Assembly: GCF_016278365.1 (NCBI RefSeq)
Contig: NZ_JADQBZ010000008.1
Span: 464,049 to 528,048, forward strand
DNA length: 64,000 nt
Direction of reading: 5' to 3'
Source: Methanolobus sp.
GTDB lineage: Archaea > Halobacteriota > Methanosarcinia > Methanosarcinales > Methanosarcinaceae
Every line of letters starts with the position of its first letter. The first letter of the stretch is position 1. The notes beneath the pieces were generated by a model that saw only the letters and a program-made list of their open reading frames with translations, searched no databases and had not been told where the DNA came from. The translations under genes were made by a program, and so were the position numbers. Of the stretch, positions 1-8,995 are shown piece after piece.

Positions 1-729
1 ACAAACCTTAAGAACATAATCAATACAACCCTCAGCAGGAACGGTGTTGTCCTGATCCCTGCATTTGCAGTGGGAAGGAGTCAGGAGGCAATGATAGTTC
101 TTGAGGATGCAATACGCAAAGGTGAAATACCCAATGTCCCGGTCTATCTCGACGGCATGATATGGGAAGCAACGGCAATTCACGCAACCTATCCAGAATA
201 TCTGAACAACGATTTGCGCAAACTTATCTTCCAGAAAGGAGAGAATCCGTTCCTGGCAGAATGCTTCAAGCCTGTGGACTCCAACGAACTGAGGCAGAAA
301 ATCCTTCAAGAGCCGGAGCCTTGCGTGATTCTCGCCACCTCAGGTATGATGAATGCAGGTCCTGTGGTAGAGTACTTCAAGAAGTTCGCAGAAGATGAGA
401 AAAACACACTTGTATTCGTAGGGTATCAGGCTGACGGAACCCTTGGTCGCAGGATACAGAAAGGATGGAAGGAAATCCCCCTCTCGACCAGCAATGGGAC
501 GCATGTTATATCCATGAACATGCAGGTAGAGGTTGTTGATGGATTCTCAGGACACTCCGACCGGAGACAACTGATGGATTACATCAAGAAAATGAAGCCA
601 CGCCCTGAAAGAGTGTTCACGGAGCATGGTGACGAGCGCTCCTGCCTTGACCTTGCAAGTTCGATACACAAAAAGAACAAGCTTGAGACAAGGGCACTGA
701 CAAACCTTGAAACAGTACGGCTGGTATAA
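1..729 (+). CDS. aCPSF1/FttA beta-CASP ribonuclease, 3' part only
   Basis: Cut by the left window edge; the frame is open from base 1, so about 242 C-terminal residues are visible. They carry the beta-CASP half of a metallo-beta-lactamase nuclease: an IPAFAVGRSQE segment, LATSGMMNAGP, the GHSDRRQL block and the late EHGDE histidine motif, ending in NLETVRLV as archaeal CPSF1 proteins do. The N-terminal KH domains and the HxHxDH metal motif must lie upstream. Known role of the family: archaeal CPSF1 cleaves RNA 3' ends at U-rich tracts and drives transcription termination. The stop codon is followed by a T-rich stretch (about 740-775), the kind of site this enzyme uses, and then by a convergent gene. 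A related beta-CASP exonuclease (aCPSF2) is the alternative, but the C-terminal sequence fits aCPSF1 better. Confidence 0.85.
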   Translation, partial: TNLKNIINTTLSRNGVVLIPAFAVGRSQEAMIVLEDAIRKGEIPNVPVYLDGMIWEATAIHATYPEYLNNDLRKLIFQKGENPFLAECFKPVDSNELRQKILQEPEPCVILATSGMMNAGPVVEYFKKFAEDEKNTLVFVGYQADGTLGRRIQKGWKEIPLSTSNGTHVISMNMQVEVVDGFSGHSDRRQLMDYIKKMKPRPERVFTEHGDERSCLDLASSIHKKNKLETRALTNLETVRLV

Positions 730-780
730 CCGTACCGCATTCCTCTTTTCTTATACCATATTTTCGTATTTTTAATTAGT

Positions 781-1443
781 TCACGGATCAGGATCTTTCG
801 ACATAGCCAGCCCTTTGAGATAATCAATAAGCCTGGAATGGTCTTTGAAAACCCTGTCAGCACCGGCGACTTTTTCAGGCGGTATATACGTTGAAACTGC
901 TACACAGTACATACCGGCCTTTTTAGCAGACTGCACCCCAAGAGGAGCGTTCTCAACAACCATGCACTCCACTGCGTCAATACCAAGCTTGCCGGCTGCC
1001 TTGACATAAGGTTCCGGGTCAGGTTTCCCGTTCTCTACATCCTCCCCCGTGATGCGCACATCAAAAATACCAGGATAGAACCTGTCCATAAGGTCGTTCA
1101 CGATGGTCTTGTCCGCACCTGAAGCAACTGCAAGCTTATACCTGCCTTTCAATGACTGCAGACACTCAAGCATTCCTTCAAAAGGCTCAGCCTTGCTATT
1201 CTTCATGAAATACTCCCTTTTTTTAGTGAGAAGGGAATCGTAACTATCTTTACCGGGCTTCTTATCAGTCTTCCTGAACATAGTATTGATCACGCCAACA
1301 TGATTTGCTCCTTCCACCTCATATATTTCCTCTTTACGCACATCTATGCCTTCCTCTCTGAAAACCTGCACCCAGGCCTGTGCATGGTAAGGCATGGAAT
1401 CCACAAGTACCCCATCAGAATCGAAGATAATTCCTTTCAGCAT
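781..1443 (-). CDS. HAD-superfamily hydrolase, beta-phosphoglucomutase/phosphatase-like
   Basis: 220-residue haloacid dehalogenase-fold protein. Motif I is FDSDGVLVDS with nucleophile Asp8 and acid Asp10; motif II is the serine in VASGADK; motif III lysine is in GKPDPEPY; motif IV is VENAPLGV. The helical cap sits between motifs I and II (about residues 15-85), as in the phosphoglycolate phosphatase and beta-phosphoglucomutase group. Expected activity is phosphate-ester hydrolysis or phosphosugar mutation; the substrate cannot be read from sequence. It is convergent with aCPSF1 (51 bp between stops) and divergent from mrpA, so it is probably a single-gene transcript. No clear SD precedes the ATG. 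Confidence 0.8.
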   Translation of the reverse strand: MLKGIIFDSDGVLVDSMPYHAQAWVQVFREEGIDVRKEEIYEVEGANHVGVINTMFRKTDKKPGKDSYDSLLTKKREYFMKNSKAEPFEGMLECLQSLKGRYKLAVASGADKTIVNDLMDRFYPGIFDVRITGEDVENGKPDPEPYVKAAGKLGIDAVECMVVENAPLGVQSAKKAGMYCVAVSTYIPPEKVAGADRVFKDHSRLIDYLKGLAMSKDPDP

Positions 1444-1621
1444 ATTGAATGGTATTGCAGCCTATCTTAGAATAAGTTTACCAGTAAAATATGCGGCGGG
1501 AGATTATGCATTGAAACGAACTGCAGAAAAAAGGAATATATCAGACATAGGACCATAATTCATCACGAATAATAATTGGGGTTAACAACAATTATATACG
1601 GGTAATGAAATCTTACATGGC

Positions 1622-3991
1622 ATGGATTTGTTTACAGCAATTACACTGGCGGTTTTTTTGCCATTTATCATGGCCGGTATATTGCCTGCTGCAGAAAAGG
1701 TCCTGAAGAACAGGATTGGATGGTATGCAACAGCAACAGCTTTCCTGTCTTTGCTGCTGGTGGCACGGGCCGTCCCGTCTGTAGCGAATGGAGAGAACAT
1801 CCAGGGCTCTATCCCATGGCTTCCTTCATTGGGAATTGAACTATCTTTCTACGGAGACGGACTCAGCATAATGTTCGGTCTGATAGTTTCCGGAGTTGGC
1901 ATACTTATAATGGCATACTCCAATGAATACATGTCAAAAAGGGAAGACCTTTCCCGTTACTACAGGCAGTTGCTCATGTTCATGGGATCTATGCTTGGAA
2001 TGGTCTTTTCGTCCAACATTATACAGCTTTTTATATTCTGGGAGCTTACAAGCATCACATCTTTCATGCTTATCGGCTACTGGCGCAATCGACCGGTGTC
2101 TGTCTACGGAGCTACGAAATCCCTGCTGATAACAGCCAGCGGTGGGATTTTCATGCTTGCAGGTTTCCTGGTACTAAATATCATCACAGGCACCTTTGAC
2201 ATTGCTGCTATCCTGCAAAACGAATCCATGATAGAGACTATAAAAGGACATGAGTTCTTTCTCTTTGCACTTGTCCTTATCCTGATAGGAGCGGCCGCAA
2301 AATCTGCGCAGGGACCGTTCTATATATGGCTCCCCAACGCAATGGAGGCACCAACTCCTGTAAGCGCATTCCTTCACTCAGCCACCATGGTTAAGGCAGG
2401 CATCTACCTTGTTGCCAGGATACATCCCATATTTTCCGGAACGGATGCATGGTTCATCCTGGTCAGCGGACTGGGGATCATTACCATGCTGGCAGCAGGG
2501 TTCCTTGCTTTCCGCCAGAAGGATATCAAGGGAATACTTGCCTATTCGACCATCAGCCAGCTGGCATATATGATGGCCATGTATGGCTACACCACCTATC
2601 AATATCCTGGCATAGGAGTGGCCGCCGCAACATTCCATCTGCTCAACCATGCAACTTTCAAGGCATGTCTTTTCCTGATTGCTGGTATCGTGGCCCATGA
2701 GACGGCCACAAGAGATATAACAAAAATGGGCGGGCTTCGCAAGGATATGCCCGTAACATTTATCATCGGCTCAATAGCTGCCCTTGCCATGGCAGGCGTA
2801 CCGCCTCTTAATGGTTTCCTAAGCAAGGAAATGTTCTATGAAAGCTCACTGGAGATGGGACATCTGCTGGGAGGACCGCTAGAATACCTGATACCTGCAG
2901 CCGCAGTTCTTGGAGGTGTCTTTACATTTGCCTATTCGATCAGGTTCATAGATGGCATATTCCTTGGAAAAAGGCGCAGTGAACATCTTCCGAAACACAT
3001 GCATGAACCATCACTCATCATGCTTGCTCCACCCGCATTCCTGGCAATTCTTGTCATTCTTATAGGCATTTTCCCCTCTGTTGCAGTCCATTATATCATC
3101 GAGCCGGCAGTATCAGGGATATTGCTTCAGGAAGTTCACCTTCATGTGTCACTCTGGCATGGTTTCACAGCAGCACTTATGATGACGATAATAACCTTCA
3201 TCGCAGGTATTGCATTATATACAAAGTATGATGCCATAGCAGCCTGGCAGGATCGGATAAATGTTCGATACCCCTGGTTCAGTATCAACTATGCCTATGA
3301 CAGGATAGTGAACGGAGCGCAGGGGAAAAGTGCGGCTTTTGCAGCCGTTATGCAGCCAGGACCGATAAAACCATACCTTGTTGCGCTTTTGCTACTGCTC
3401 CTGGTTCTCGGAGCCATACCTGCCATGCTGGTTGCAACCACAATTATCCCAGCTGACCTTAACTTCGACATACCCCTTTACGAGGGAATCCTTCTCGGGC
3501 TTATAGTGATAGCCTCCCTTGGCGCGGCAATCCTCAGAAAGTACTTGCATGCCATAATTGCAGTTTCGGCAGTTGGATACCTCGTAAGTCTTGTTTTCAT
3601 ATACCTGCAGGCACCTGATCTCGCAATGACACAGATCCTTGTAGAAACTCTTTTCACAATAATCTTCCTGCTGGTTATACTAAAGATACCCCAGACATTC
3701 AGGGAGAATCTCACAAGATCAGTCCTGGCGAGAGATTTGCTGATCTCTTCTGCAGTGGGTATCACAGTACTGGTACTGCTGCTTAACTCAACCCAGGGGA
3801 TAGCCGCTCCTTTTGAATCAATAGCATATTATTTTATCGAGAATAGTGTTCCACTTGCAAGAGGACACAACATGGTAAATGTGATACTGGTCGATTTCAG
3901 AGGGTACGATACCCTCGGAGAAATAGTAGTACTCTGCCTGGCAGGACTGGGTGTTTATAACCTTATAAAAAGCAGGAGTGATAGCAAGTGA
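1622..3991 (+). CDS. mrpA: Mrp Na+/H+ antiporter subunit A
   Basis: 789-residue polytopic membrane protein related to complex I NuoL. The proton-channel signatures are present: FIFWELTSITSF with the TM5 glutamate, and SAFLHSATMVKAGIY with the TM7 lysine. The last ~170 residues hold the MbhD-like domain (from about IPLYEGILLGL to LLVILKIPQ) fused at the C terminus as in typical MrpA. It is the first gene of a seven-gene mrp operon, overlapping mrpB by 4 bases. In Methanosarcina the Mrp complex exchanges Na+ and H+ and supports energy conservation during acetate growth (established for that genus). A TATA-like ttatata at about 1592-1598 lies ~26 bp before the ATG and there is no SD, so the mRNA is probably leaderless or nearly so. 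Confidence 0.93.
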   Translation: MDLFTAITLAVFLPFIMAGILPAAEKVLKNRIGWYATATAFLSLLLVARAVPSVANGENIQGSIPWLPSLGIELSFYGDGLSIMFGLIVSGVGILIMAYSNEYMSKREDLSRYYRQLLMFMGSMLGMVFSSNIIQLFIFWELTSITSFMLIGYWRNRPVSVYGATKSLLITASGGIFMLAGFLVLNIITGTFDIAAILQNESMIETIKGHEFFLFALVLILIGAAAKSAQGPFYIWLPNAMEAPTPVSAFLHSATMVKAGIYLVARIHPIFSGTDAWFILVSGLGIITMLAAGFLAFRQKDIKGILAYSTISQLAYMMAMYGYTTYQYPGIGVAAATFHLLNHATFKACLFLIAGIVAHETATRDITKMGGLRKDMPVTFIIGSIAALAMAGVPPLNGFLSKEMFYESSLEMGHLLGGPLEYLIPAAAVLGGVFTFAYSIRFIDGIFLGKRRSEHLPKHMHEPSLIMLAPPAFLAILVILIGIFPSVAVHYIIEPAVSGILLQEVHLHVSLWHGFTAALMMTIITFIAGIALYTKYDAIAAWQDRINVRYPWFSINYAYDRIVNGAQGKSAAFAAVMQPGPIKPYLVALLLLLLVLGAIPAMLVATTIIPADLNFDIPLYEGILLGLIVIASLGAAILRKYLHAIIAVSAVGYLVSLVFIYLQAPDLAMTQILVETLFTIIFLLVILKIPQTFRENLTRSVLARDLLISSAVGITVLVLLLNSTQGIAAPFESIAYYFIENSVPLARGHNMVNVILVDFRGYDTLGEIVVLCLAGLGVYNLIKSRSDSK

Positions 3992-4404
3992 CAACCCTGA
4001 TAACCAAGACCGTGTCAAAGGCATGTGTTCCTATAATTATATTATTCTCAATCTCCCTGCTGTTTGCGGGGCATGATTATCCGGGAGGCGGATTCATAGG
4101 CGGAGTAATGTTTGCTTCTGCCATCTCCTTATTGTATGTGGTGTTCGGATTGAAATATATTGATTCCATTTACAGTTACCAGTGGGACAAATGGTTTGCC
4201 TCCGGCCTATTGCTTGCCTCCCTTACAGGATTTGGAGCCATGCTCTTCGGATATAATTTCCTCAGAAGCTCATATCTGTTGGCCAGCCTGCCATTGGCAG
4301 GTGATATCAAGCTGCTATCAACAACCCTTTTTGATATAGGGGTATATCTTGTGGTCATTGGCAGTTTGCTTTACGTATTCAAAGGTACGGGGGAAGATGA
4401 ATGA
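3988..4404 (+). CDS. mrpB: Mrp antiporter subunit B
   Basis: 138-residue MnhB-domain membrane protein. It begins with a GTG that overlaps the mrpA stop (GTGA) and its stop overlaps the start of mrpC (ATGA). The conserved GHDYPGGGFIGGV segment near residues 28-40 is the hallmark of MnhB/MrpB and of the matching domain of Mbh hydrogenases. About four transmembrane helices are visible. Tight translational coupling shows it is a structural subunit of the same antiporter. Confidence 0.92.
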   Translation: MTTLITKTVSKACVPIIILFSISLLFAGHDYPGGGFIGGVMFASAISLLYVVFGLKYIDSIYSYQWDKWFASGLLLASLTGFGAMLFGYNFLRSSYLLASLPLAGDIKLLSTTLFDIGVYLVVIGSLLYVFKGTGEDE

Positions 4405-4820
4405 ATCATACACTGCTCTCTGTTTCCATAGCACTGCTTTTTGCGATCGGGACATTCATGATTCTCAGAAAAGACATGATTAAAGTAGTTATAGGGCTCA
4501 CGATCCTTTCCCATGCAACAAACCTGCTTATTGTATCAGCAGGGGCTTTTCTTGGATGGAGAACGCCCATAATCATCAACGAAGGCACCGGTAATTCATC
4601 AGGTATCATATTCACAGATGACCTTGCCAACGGCATTCTTGCTCCTATTATCCCTGAAGGGACCGAAGTAGTGTTTGTCGATCCTCTTGTACAGGCTCTT
4701 ACGCTTACCGCAATCGTGATCAGTCTTGCTACGACTGCTTTCCTGCTCATACTATGCTACCGTGTTTACCAGGAACATGGCACAACTGATGTGAGTGAGA
4801 TCAGGAGGCTGAAAGGATAA
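4401..4820 (+). CDS. mrpC: Mrp antiporter subunit C
   Basis: 139-residue NuoK-like membrane subunit with three helices (about residues 3-20, 28-50 and 98-120). It is longer than the usual ~113 residues because of a polar insertion between helices 2 and 3 (region GWRTPIIINEG to EVVFVDP), which is common in MnhC/MrpC. The sequence DPLVQALTLTAIVIS, typical of MrpC, follows. Starts and stops overlap both neighbours by 1-4 bases. Confidence 0.92.
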   Translation: MNHTLLSVSIALLFAIGTFMILRKDMIKVVIGLTILSHATNLLIVSAGAFLGWRTPIIINEGTGNSSGIIFTDDLANGILAPIIPEGTEVVFVDPLVQALTLTAIVISLATTAFLLILCYRVYQEHGTTDVSEIRRLKG

Positions 4821-6358
4821 TGGATTCAATGCAACATGTTCCCATCATTCTGGTCGCCCTGCCCATGGTATTCGCGGCTATAACGGTGCTTTTCAGGTCA
4901 AAGTCAGGCTTGCAGAAAGCGCTTAATATAGGAGTATTTGCCGGTCTATTCGTCATGAGCTTCAGCCTTTTATTAGATGTATGGAACAATGGCATCATCG
5001 TGTATGAAGTGGGTGAATGGGGAAAATACGGTATACTGCTCGTTGCAGACCTTCTTGGTGCAGGTATGGTGGTCCTCAGCTCCCTGATATCCCTGATGGC
5101 CATGATCTATGCCACAGACTACATGGACCGAAAAGCTCTGGATGCTACGTTCTTCCCACTTTTCAATCTGATGGCTGCGGGCCTTAACGGCATATTCCTC
5201 ACCGGGGATATATTCAACATGTTCGTTTTCTTTGAAGTGCTGGTACTCTCTTCCTGTGGGCTTATAGTCCTGACAGGCAGGGGTGATCACACAAAAATGG
5301 CAGACAAACTGGAGGCCATATTCAAGTACCTGATACTTAACATGGTGAGCATTATCCTTATGCTGGTAGCCATCGCTTCCCTCTATGCAACCGTGGGTAC
5401 GCTCAACATGGCAGATATTGCGGTCAAGATAGCATATCTGGCTGAGACAGGAACGCTTCCCTGGCACATCCACGTCATTGCAATGATGCTTATAGTGGTC
5501 TTCGGGTACAAAGCCGCCTTGTTTCCCCTGCACTTCTGGCTTGCAGATGTGCATCCGTCAGCACCTGCACCTATTCATGCAATGCTTAGTGGAATGGTTA
5601 TCAAGGTAGGAGTATATGGTATCCTCAGGGTCCACTACCTGATATTCCATGAGTCCATGTTCATGCTTCAACCAGTGCTCATTCTGCTATCGCTTGTGAC
5701 AATAACAGTGGGAGCTACTTCAGCAGTGGGTCAGTATGATCTTAAAAGGCTGCTTGCATATTCAAGTGTAAGCCAGATAGGTTATGTGCTGCTTGGAGTA
5801 GGCATGGGAACTGCTTATGCACTGACTGCAGCTATGGTTTATCTTGTCAACCATGCTATTGCCAAATCCATGCTTTTCCTGGCCACAGGAGAAACGCTTT
5901 ACCATGCAGGCACAAAGGACATAAGAAAGATGGGAGGGTTAGTCCAGTCAGCCCCGTTCCTCAGTATCATATTCCTGATCGGTGCCATGTCAATTGCAGG
6001 ACTTCCACCCACAGGAGGGTTTTTTGCCAAGCTTGTGCTCTTTGATGCAGGTCTTGGCGCAGAGTATTATATCCCCATCGGGATAGCACTTGTATTTGCA
6101 ATTTTCACACTTTTCTATCTGTTCAGGACATGGCTGTCCATCTTCTGGGGAGAGGTAAAGGAGCATGACAAAGAAGATGCTTTTAAGACCCGCAATCCGA
6201 CCATTGCTATCAAAATATCCCTGGCCCTGCTGGCCTGTGTGGTCATATTCCTGGGAATTTATCCCGAACCTCTGATAGTACTTTCAAGCACAATAGCAGA
6301 ACAATTGCTTGACCCGCAGCCATATATAGCAGCCGTACTTGAGAGGAGTGTACGATGA
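4820..6358 (+). CDS. mrpD: Mrp antiporter subunit D
   Basis: 512-residue NuoM/NuoN-like polytopic protein, the second proton-channel subunit of Mrp. The TM5 glutamate lies in FFEVLVLSSCG and the TM7 lysine in HAMLSGMVIKVGVYG; the histidine-rich LPLHFWLADVHPSAPAPIHA loop precedes it. Its ATG overlaps the mrpC stop by one base (TAATG). With MrpA it forms the ion-translocating pair. Length and motifs are normal for the family. Confidence 0.93.
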   Translation: MDSMQHVPIILVALPMVFAAITVLFRSKSGLQKALNIGVFAGLFVMSFSLLLDVWNNGIIVYEVGEWGKYGILLVADLLGAGMVVLSSLISLMAMIYATDYMDRKALDATFFPLFNLMAAGLNGIFLTGDIFNMFVFFEVLVLSSCGLIVLTGRGDHTKMADKLEAIFKYLILNMVSIILMLVAIASLYATVGTLNMADIAVKIAYLAETGTLPWHIHVIAMMLIVVFGYKAALFPLHFWLADVHPSAPAPIHAMLSGMVIKVGVYGILRVHYLIFHESMFMLQPVLILLSLVTITVGATSAVGQYDLKRLLAYSSVSQIGYVLLGVGMGTAYALTAAMVYLVNHAIAKSMLFLATGETLYHAGTKDIRKMGGLVQSAPFLSIIFLIGAMSIAGLPPTGGFFAKLVLFDAGLGAEYYIPIGIALVFAIFTLFYLFRTWLSIFWGEVKEHDKEDAFKTRNPTIAIKISLALLACVVIFLGIYPEPLIVLSSTIAEQLLDPQPYIAAVLERSVR

Positions 6359-6849
6359 GACAATATATTGTTTATGCACTGGCCTTGGGAATCGTCTGGT
6401 GTTTTGTCAGCGGAGAGGCCAGTATATTGAATTTTATGGTTGGCTCTGTGCTGGGTATTCTGATCATCTGGTCTTTGAAGAAGCTATACCAGCCTGATGA
6501 AAACGTGCCATACAAGAACATCATCGCACGCATTCCAAAGCTTGCAACCTTCTTTGCTATCCTCATGATAGAAATCACAAAAGCAAGTATCCTGGTCGCA
6601 AAGATAGTCCTGTGGCCAAAGCTGGAGATCAAACCCGGAATAGTGGCGATTCCCCTACGTGCAACAAAGGACGTGTCCATTACAGCTATTGCAAATACGA
6701 TTAGCCTTACCCCCGGGACGCTCACGATAGATGTATCGGATGATCTGGCAAAGATATATGTCCATTCAATAGATGCTTCGGATCCCGAGGCACTTAAGGT
6801 ATCTATCCGCGACAAACTCGAAAAATATGTACTGGAGGCCTTTGAATGA
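6355..6849 (+). CDS. mrpE: Mrp antiporter subunit E
   Basis: 164-residue MnhE-family protein: two or three N-terminal helices (residues 1-40 and about 60-85) and a soluble C-terminal domain containing the conserved block around TISLTPGTLTIDVSDD. Overlaps mrpD by 4 bases (ATGA) and mrpF by 4 bases. A structural subunit of the Mrp complex at the membrane. Confidence 0.92.
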   Translation: MRQYIVYALALGIVWCFVSGEASILNFMVGSVLGILIIWSLKKLYQPDENVPYKNIIARIPKLATFFAILMIEITKASILVAKIVLWPKLEIKPGIVAIPLRATKDVSITAIANTISLTPGTLTIDVSDDLAKIYVHSIDASDPEALKVSIRDKLEKYVLEAFE

Positions 6850-7106
6850 ATTTACTTGACGTGGCCCTTGTTATAATGAGCATTTCACTAATTCCCTGCC
6901 TGTACAGGATCATAGTCGGACCGACACTTCCTGACAGGGTCGTCGGGCTTGATGCGCTGACCCTTGTAATGGTGGTAGCTCTGGGAGTATATTCATATAT
7001 GCAGGAATCTCCGTTTTTCCTGGATGCTGCCCTTGTACTATCCATCATAAGTTTTATAGGGACTATTGCTATAGCCAGGTACATTGATGAGGGGGCGATA
7101 TTCTGA
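6846..7106 (+). CDS. mrpF: Mrp antiporter subunit F
   Basis: 86-residue membrane protein with three helices. The conserved RIIVGPTLPDRVVGLDAL segment between helices 1 and 2 is diagnostic of MrpF/MnhF. Starts on the ATGA overlap with mrpE. The size is standard. Confidence 0.92.
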   Translation: MNLLDVALVIMSISLIPCLYRIIVGPTLPDRVVGLDALTLVMVVALGVYSYMQESPFFLDAALVLSIISFIGTIAIARYIDEGAIF

Positions 7107-7111
7107 GCATA

Positions 7112-7468
7112 TTGACAACTGCAACCGACATTATCGGCAATGTGTTCTTTTTAGCAGGCATATTGTTCGTGTTCGTGGGAATGGTGGGTCTGCTGCGACT
7201 ACCTGACGTGTATAACCGTCTCCATGCAACCACGAAGATAGCGACACTTGGTACCTTTGGTGTCATGCTCTCAATCGCAATAAAGGCTGGCTTTTCGACA
7301 ATGGGCCTAAAAGCCATAACTGTCGGCATATTCCTGCTACTGACAGCTCCTGTAGTAGCACACATGGTAGCAAGAGCTGCCCACAGGAGTGGAACCAAGA
7401 TGTGGACAGGCTCCGTAATCGATGAATATGCTGAGGACAATAAGAGAGAGAAAGAGAGCCAAATCTAA
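7112..7468 (+). CDS. mrpG: Mrp antiporter subunit G
   Basis: 118-residue MnhG/PhaG-type membrane protein with three helices; GLLRLPDVYNRLHATTKIATLG (shown here only as landmark, residues about 25-45) is the family signature. There is no ATG at the junction with mrpF. Candidate starts are TTG at 7112 (used here) and CTG at 7103, which lies about 7 nt after a GGGGG run and is better spaced from it. It closes the mrp operon; the next gene is about 400 bp away. Function is clear, the start is not. Confidence 0.88.
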   Translation: MTTATDIIGNVFFLAGILFVFVGMVGLLRLPDVYNRLHATTKIATLGTFGVMLSIAIKAGFSTMGLKAITVGIFLLLTAPVVAHMVARAAHRSGTKMWTGSVIDEYAEDNKREKESQI

Positions 7469-7876
7469 CCTCCAGAACGGCACTCAAAACAGATTTTCAT
7501 TTTAAATCCTAGTTACTGACGGTTTCAGTCCAGGAGATACATTCTTTGTCAGAAAGGATGAATCTAAACTATCTCTTTTAGTGAACTTAATTTTTAGATA
7601 CTTCATCTCCGTTACTTTACCCCGAGTATTATTGTGAGCGGGTTGGGGAGTGGGGGGTTAGTGTGGGAGTGGGGTTAAAAATAGACCCGCTCACAGAGAG
7701 CATAGAAGTTATCATCTTATATAAGCATTGCTATTTTATTTTATCGAAAAATATGAAGGAAGAGCCACTACTGCGGATAGTTCAGAATGATTTATGACAC
7801 ACATACAGAAGACTCCCGGGGCTACGAAAAGAAAGATTACAAGTAAACACAAAACTTATCTGCCTGGTAATGCATA
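7469..7876 (+). other. Intergenic region mrpG-sua5 with G-rich hairpin repeat
   Basis: 408 bp without a convincing gene. It contains the G-rich hairpin element listed separately (7634-7694) and, at 7714-7723, a palindromic TATA-like cttatataag that could start the sua5 transcript with a ~130 nt leader. A 14-codon open frame from the ATG at 7753 could be a leader peptide but has no SD; I do not claim it as a gene. Confidence 0.5.
7634..7694 (+). repeat. G-rich hairpin element, copy 1 (with G-quadruplex motif)
   Basis: Perfect 10-bp inverted arms GTGAGCGGGT (7634-7643) and ACCCGCTCAC (7685-7694) enclose a 41-nt G-rich loop. The loop has four G runs (GGGG, GGGGGG, GGG, GGGG) separated by 3, 7 and 3 nt, which meets the standard intramolecular G-quadruplex pattern. 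It sits 165 bp after mrpG on the same strand. A second copy with the same arms and the shared core GGGGAGTGGGGG is at 36958-37010 on the minus strand. Confidence 0.75.
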
Positions 7877-8968
7877 ATGGGCCCGGCAGAACTACCATTT
7901 TTGAAAGACGCACCCATGACCGGAAGAACCCGACTATTCCCATTGAATGAAAATAACCTTCGTGATACTTTAAAGGAAGCTGCAGCCATCATTAATGATA
8001 GAGGATTGGTAGCTTTCCCAACTGAAACGGTTTACGGCCTGGGGGCAAATGCACTTGATGCAAAAGCTGTGCGGGCCATCTTTGAAGCAAAGGGCAGACC
8101 TGCCGACAATCCTCTTATAGTACATATTTCCTCAAAGCAGCAATGTTGCAAGCTCGCCCGGAATATCCCAGAGAAAGCCTTTAAGCTTATGGATAAATTC
8201 TGGCCTGGCCCTCTCACACTTATTTTGGAAAGACAGGAAATTGTACCCGATGTGACAACCGGTGGGCTGGATACTGTAGCCCTGAGAATGCCTGACAATG
8301 AGATAGCATTGGGGCTCATCAGAGTATCAGGACAACCCCTTGCTGCACCCAGTGCTAATCTTTCAGGAAAGCCAAGCCCAACAACCGCACAGCACGTCAT
8401 CTCAGATCTCTGGGGAAGAATAGATGCTGTTATTGATGGCGGAACCGTAGAGATCGGCCTTGAATCAACAGTTATAGACATGACACTGCCGGTTCCTGCC
8501 ATACTCAGGCCTGGCAGGATAAGTCTGGAAGATATAGAGAAGGAAATTGGGAGCATAACGACAGGGTATCTGGACGGGAACCAGCCTGAATCAGCGGCTG
8601 TCCGTTCTCCGGGAATGAAGTACACACACTATGCGCCCGATGCAACAGTGATACTAATCGAAGGAGCGAGTACCAGCGTAGTCCACAGGATACAGGAGAT
8701 GCTTAAGACATATGGCTTGGAGGAAGTAAAAGTAGGACTGCTTTTAACGGATGAGAGCAATATGGACATCTATCACGATGAACAACTCTCACTGGGTAGT
8801 AAGGACAAACCTGCAGAACTGGCCTTTAACCTATTCTCAGGGCTGCGTTCCCTGGATGCAAGAGACGTAGACATTATACTTGTTGACGGGTCATTCAGCC
8901 ACCATGGCATCGGTGCAGCCGTCAGCAACAGGATACGTAAAGCAGCCAGCTCGATCATAAAAGTTTAA
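7877..8968 (+). CDS. sua5: Threonylcarbamoyl-AMP synthase (Sua5/YrdC)
   Basis: 363-residue two-domain enzyme. The N-terminal YrdC domain (to about residue 225) holds GLVAFPTETVYGLGANA, the KxR substrate loop KGRPADNPL, and SANLSGKPSPT. The extra C-terminal Sua5 domain (about 250-363, after a PGMKYTHYAP linker) separates it from the short TsaC form. It makes threonylcarbamoyl-AMP from threonine, bicarbonate and ATP for the t6A modification at position 37 of ANN-decoding tRNAs. The start is unsure: ATG 7877 gives a 13-residue longer N terminus than ATG 7916 (MTGRTRLFPL), and neither has a good SD. A 27-bp gap separates it from the next small gene. Confidence 0.92.
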   Translation: MGPAELPFLKDAPMTGRTRLFPLNENNLRDTLKEAAAIINDRGLVAFPTETVYGLGANALDAKAVRAIFEAKGRPADNPLIVHISSKQQCCKLARNIPEKAFKLMDKFWPGPLTLILERQEIVPDVTTGGLDTVALRMPDNEIALGLIRVSGQPLAAPSANLSGKPSPTTAQHVISDLWGRIDAVIDGGTVEIGLESTVIDMTLPVPAILRPGRISLEDIEKEIGSITTGYLDGNQPESAAVRSPGMKYTHYAPDATVILIEGASTSVVHRIQEMLKTYGLEEVKVGLLLTDESNMDIYHDEQLSLGSKDKPAELAFNLFSGLRSLDARDVDIILVDGSFSHHGIGAAVSNRIRKAASSIIKV

Positions 8969-8995
8969 AAATAGAACAATCTTGAGGAAGGAAAG

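Noticed and set aside
7753..7797. 14-codon frame upstream of sua5 as a leader peptide
   Set aside because: No SD, no regulatory codon run, and no sign of an attenuator after it.
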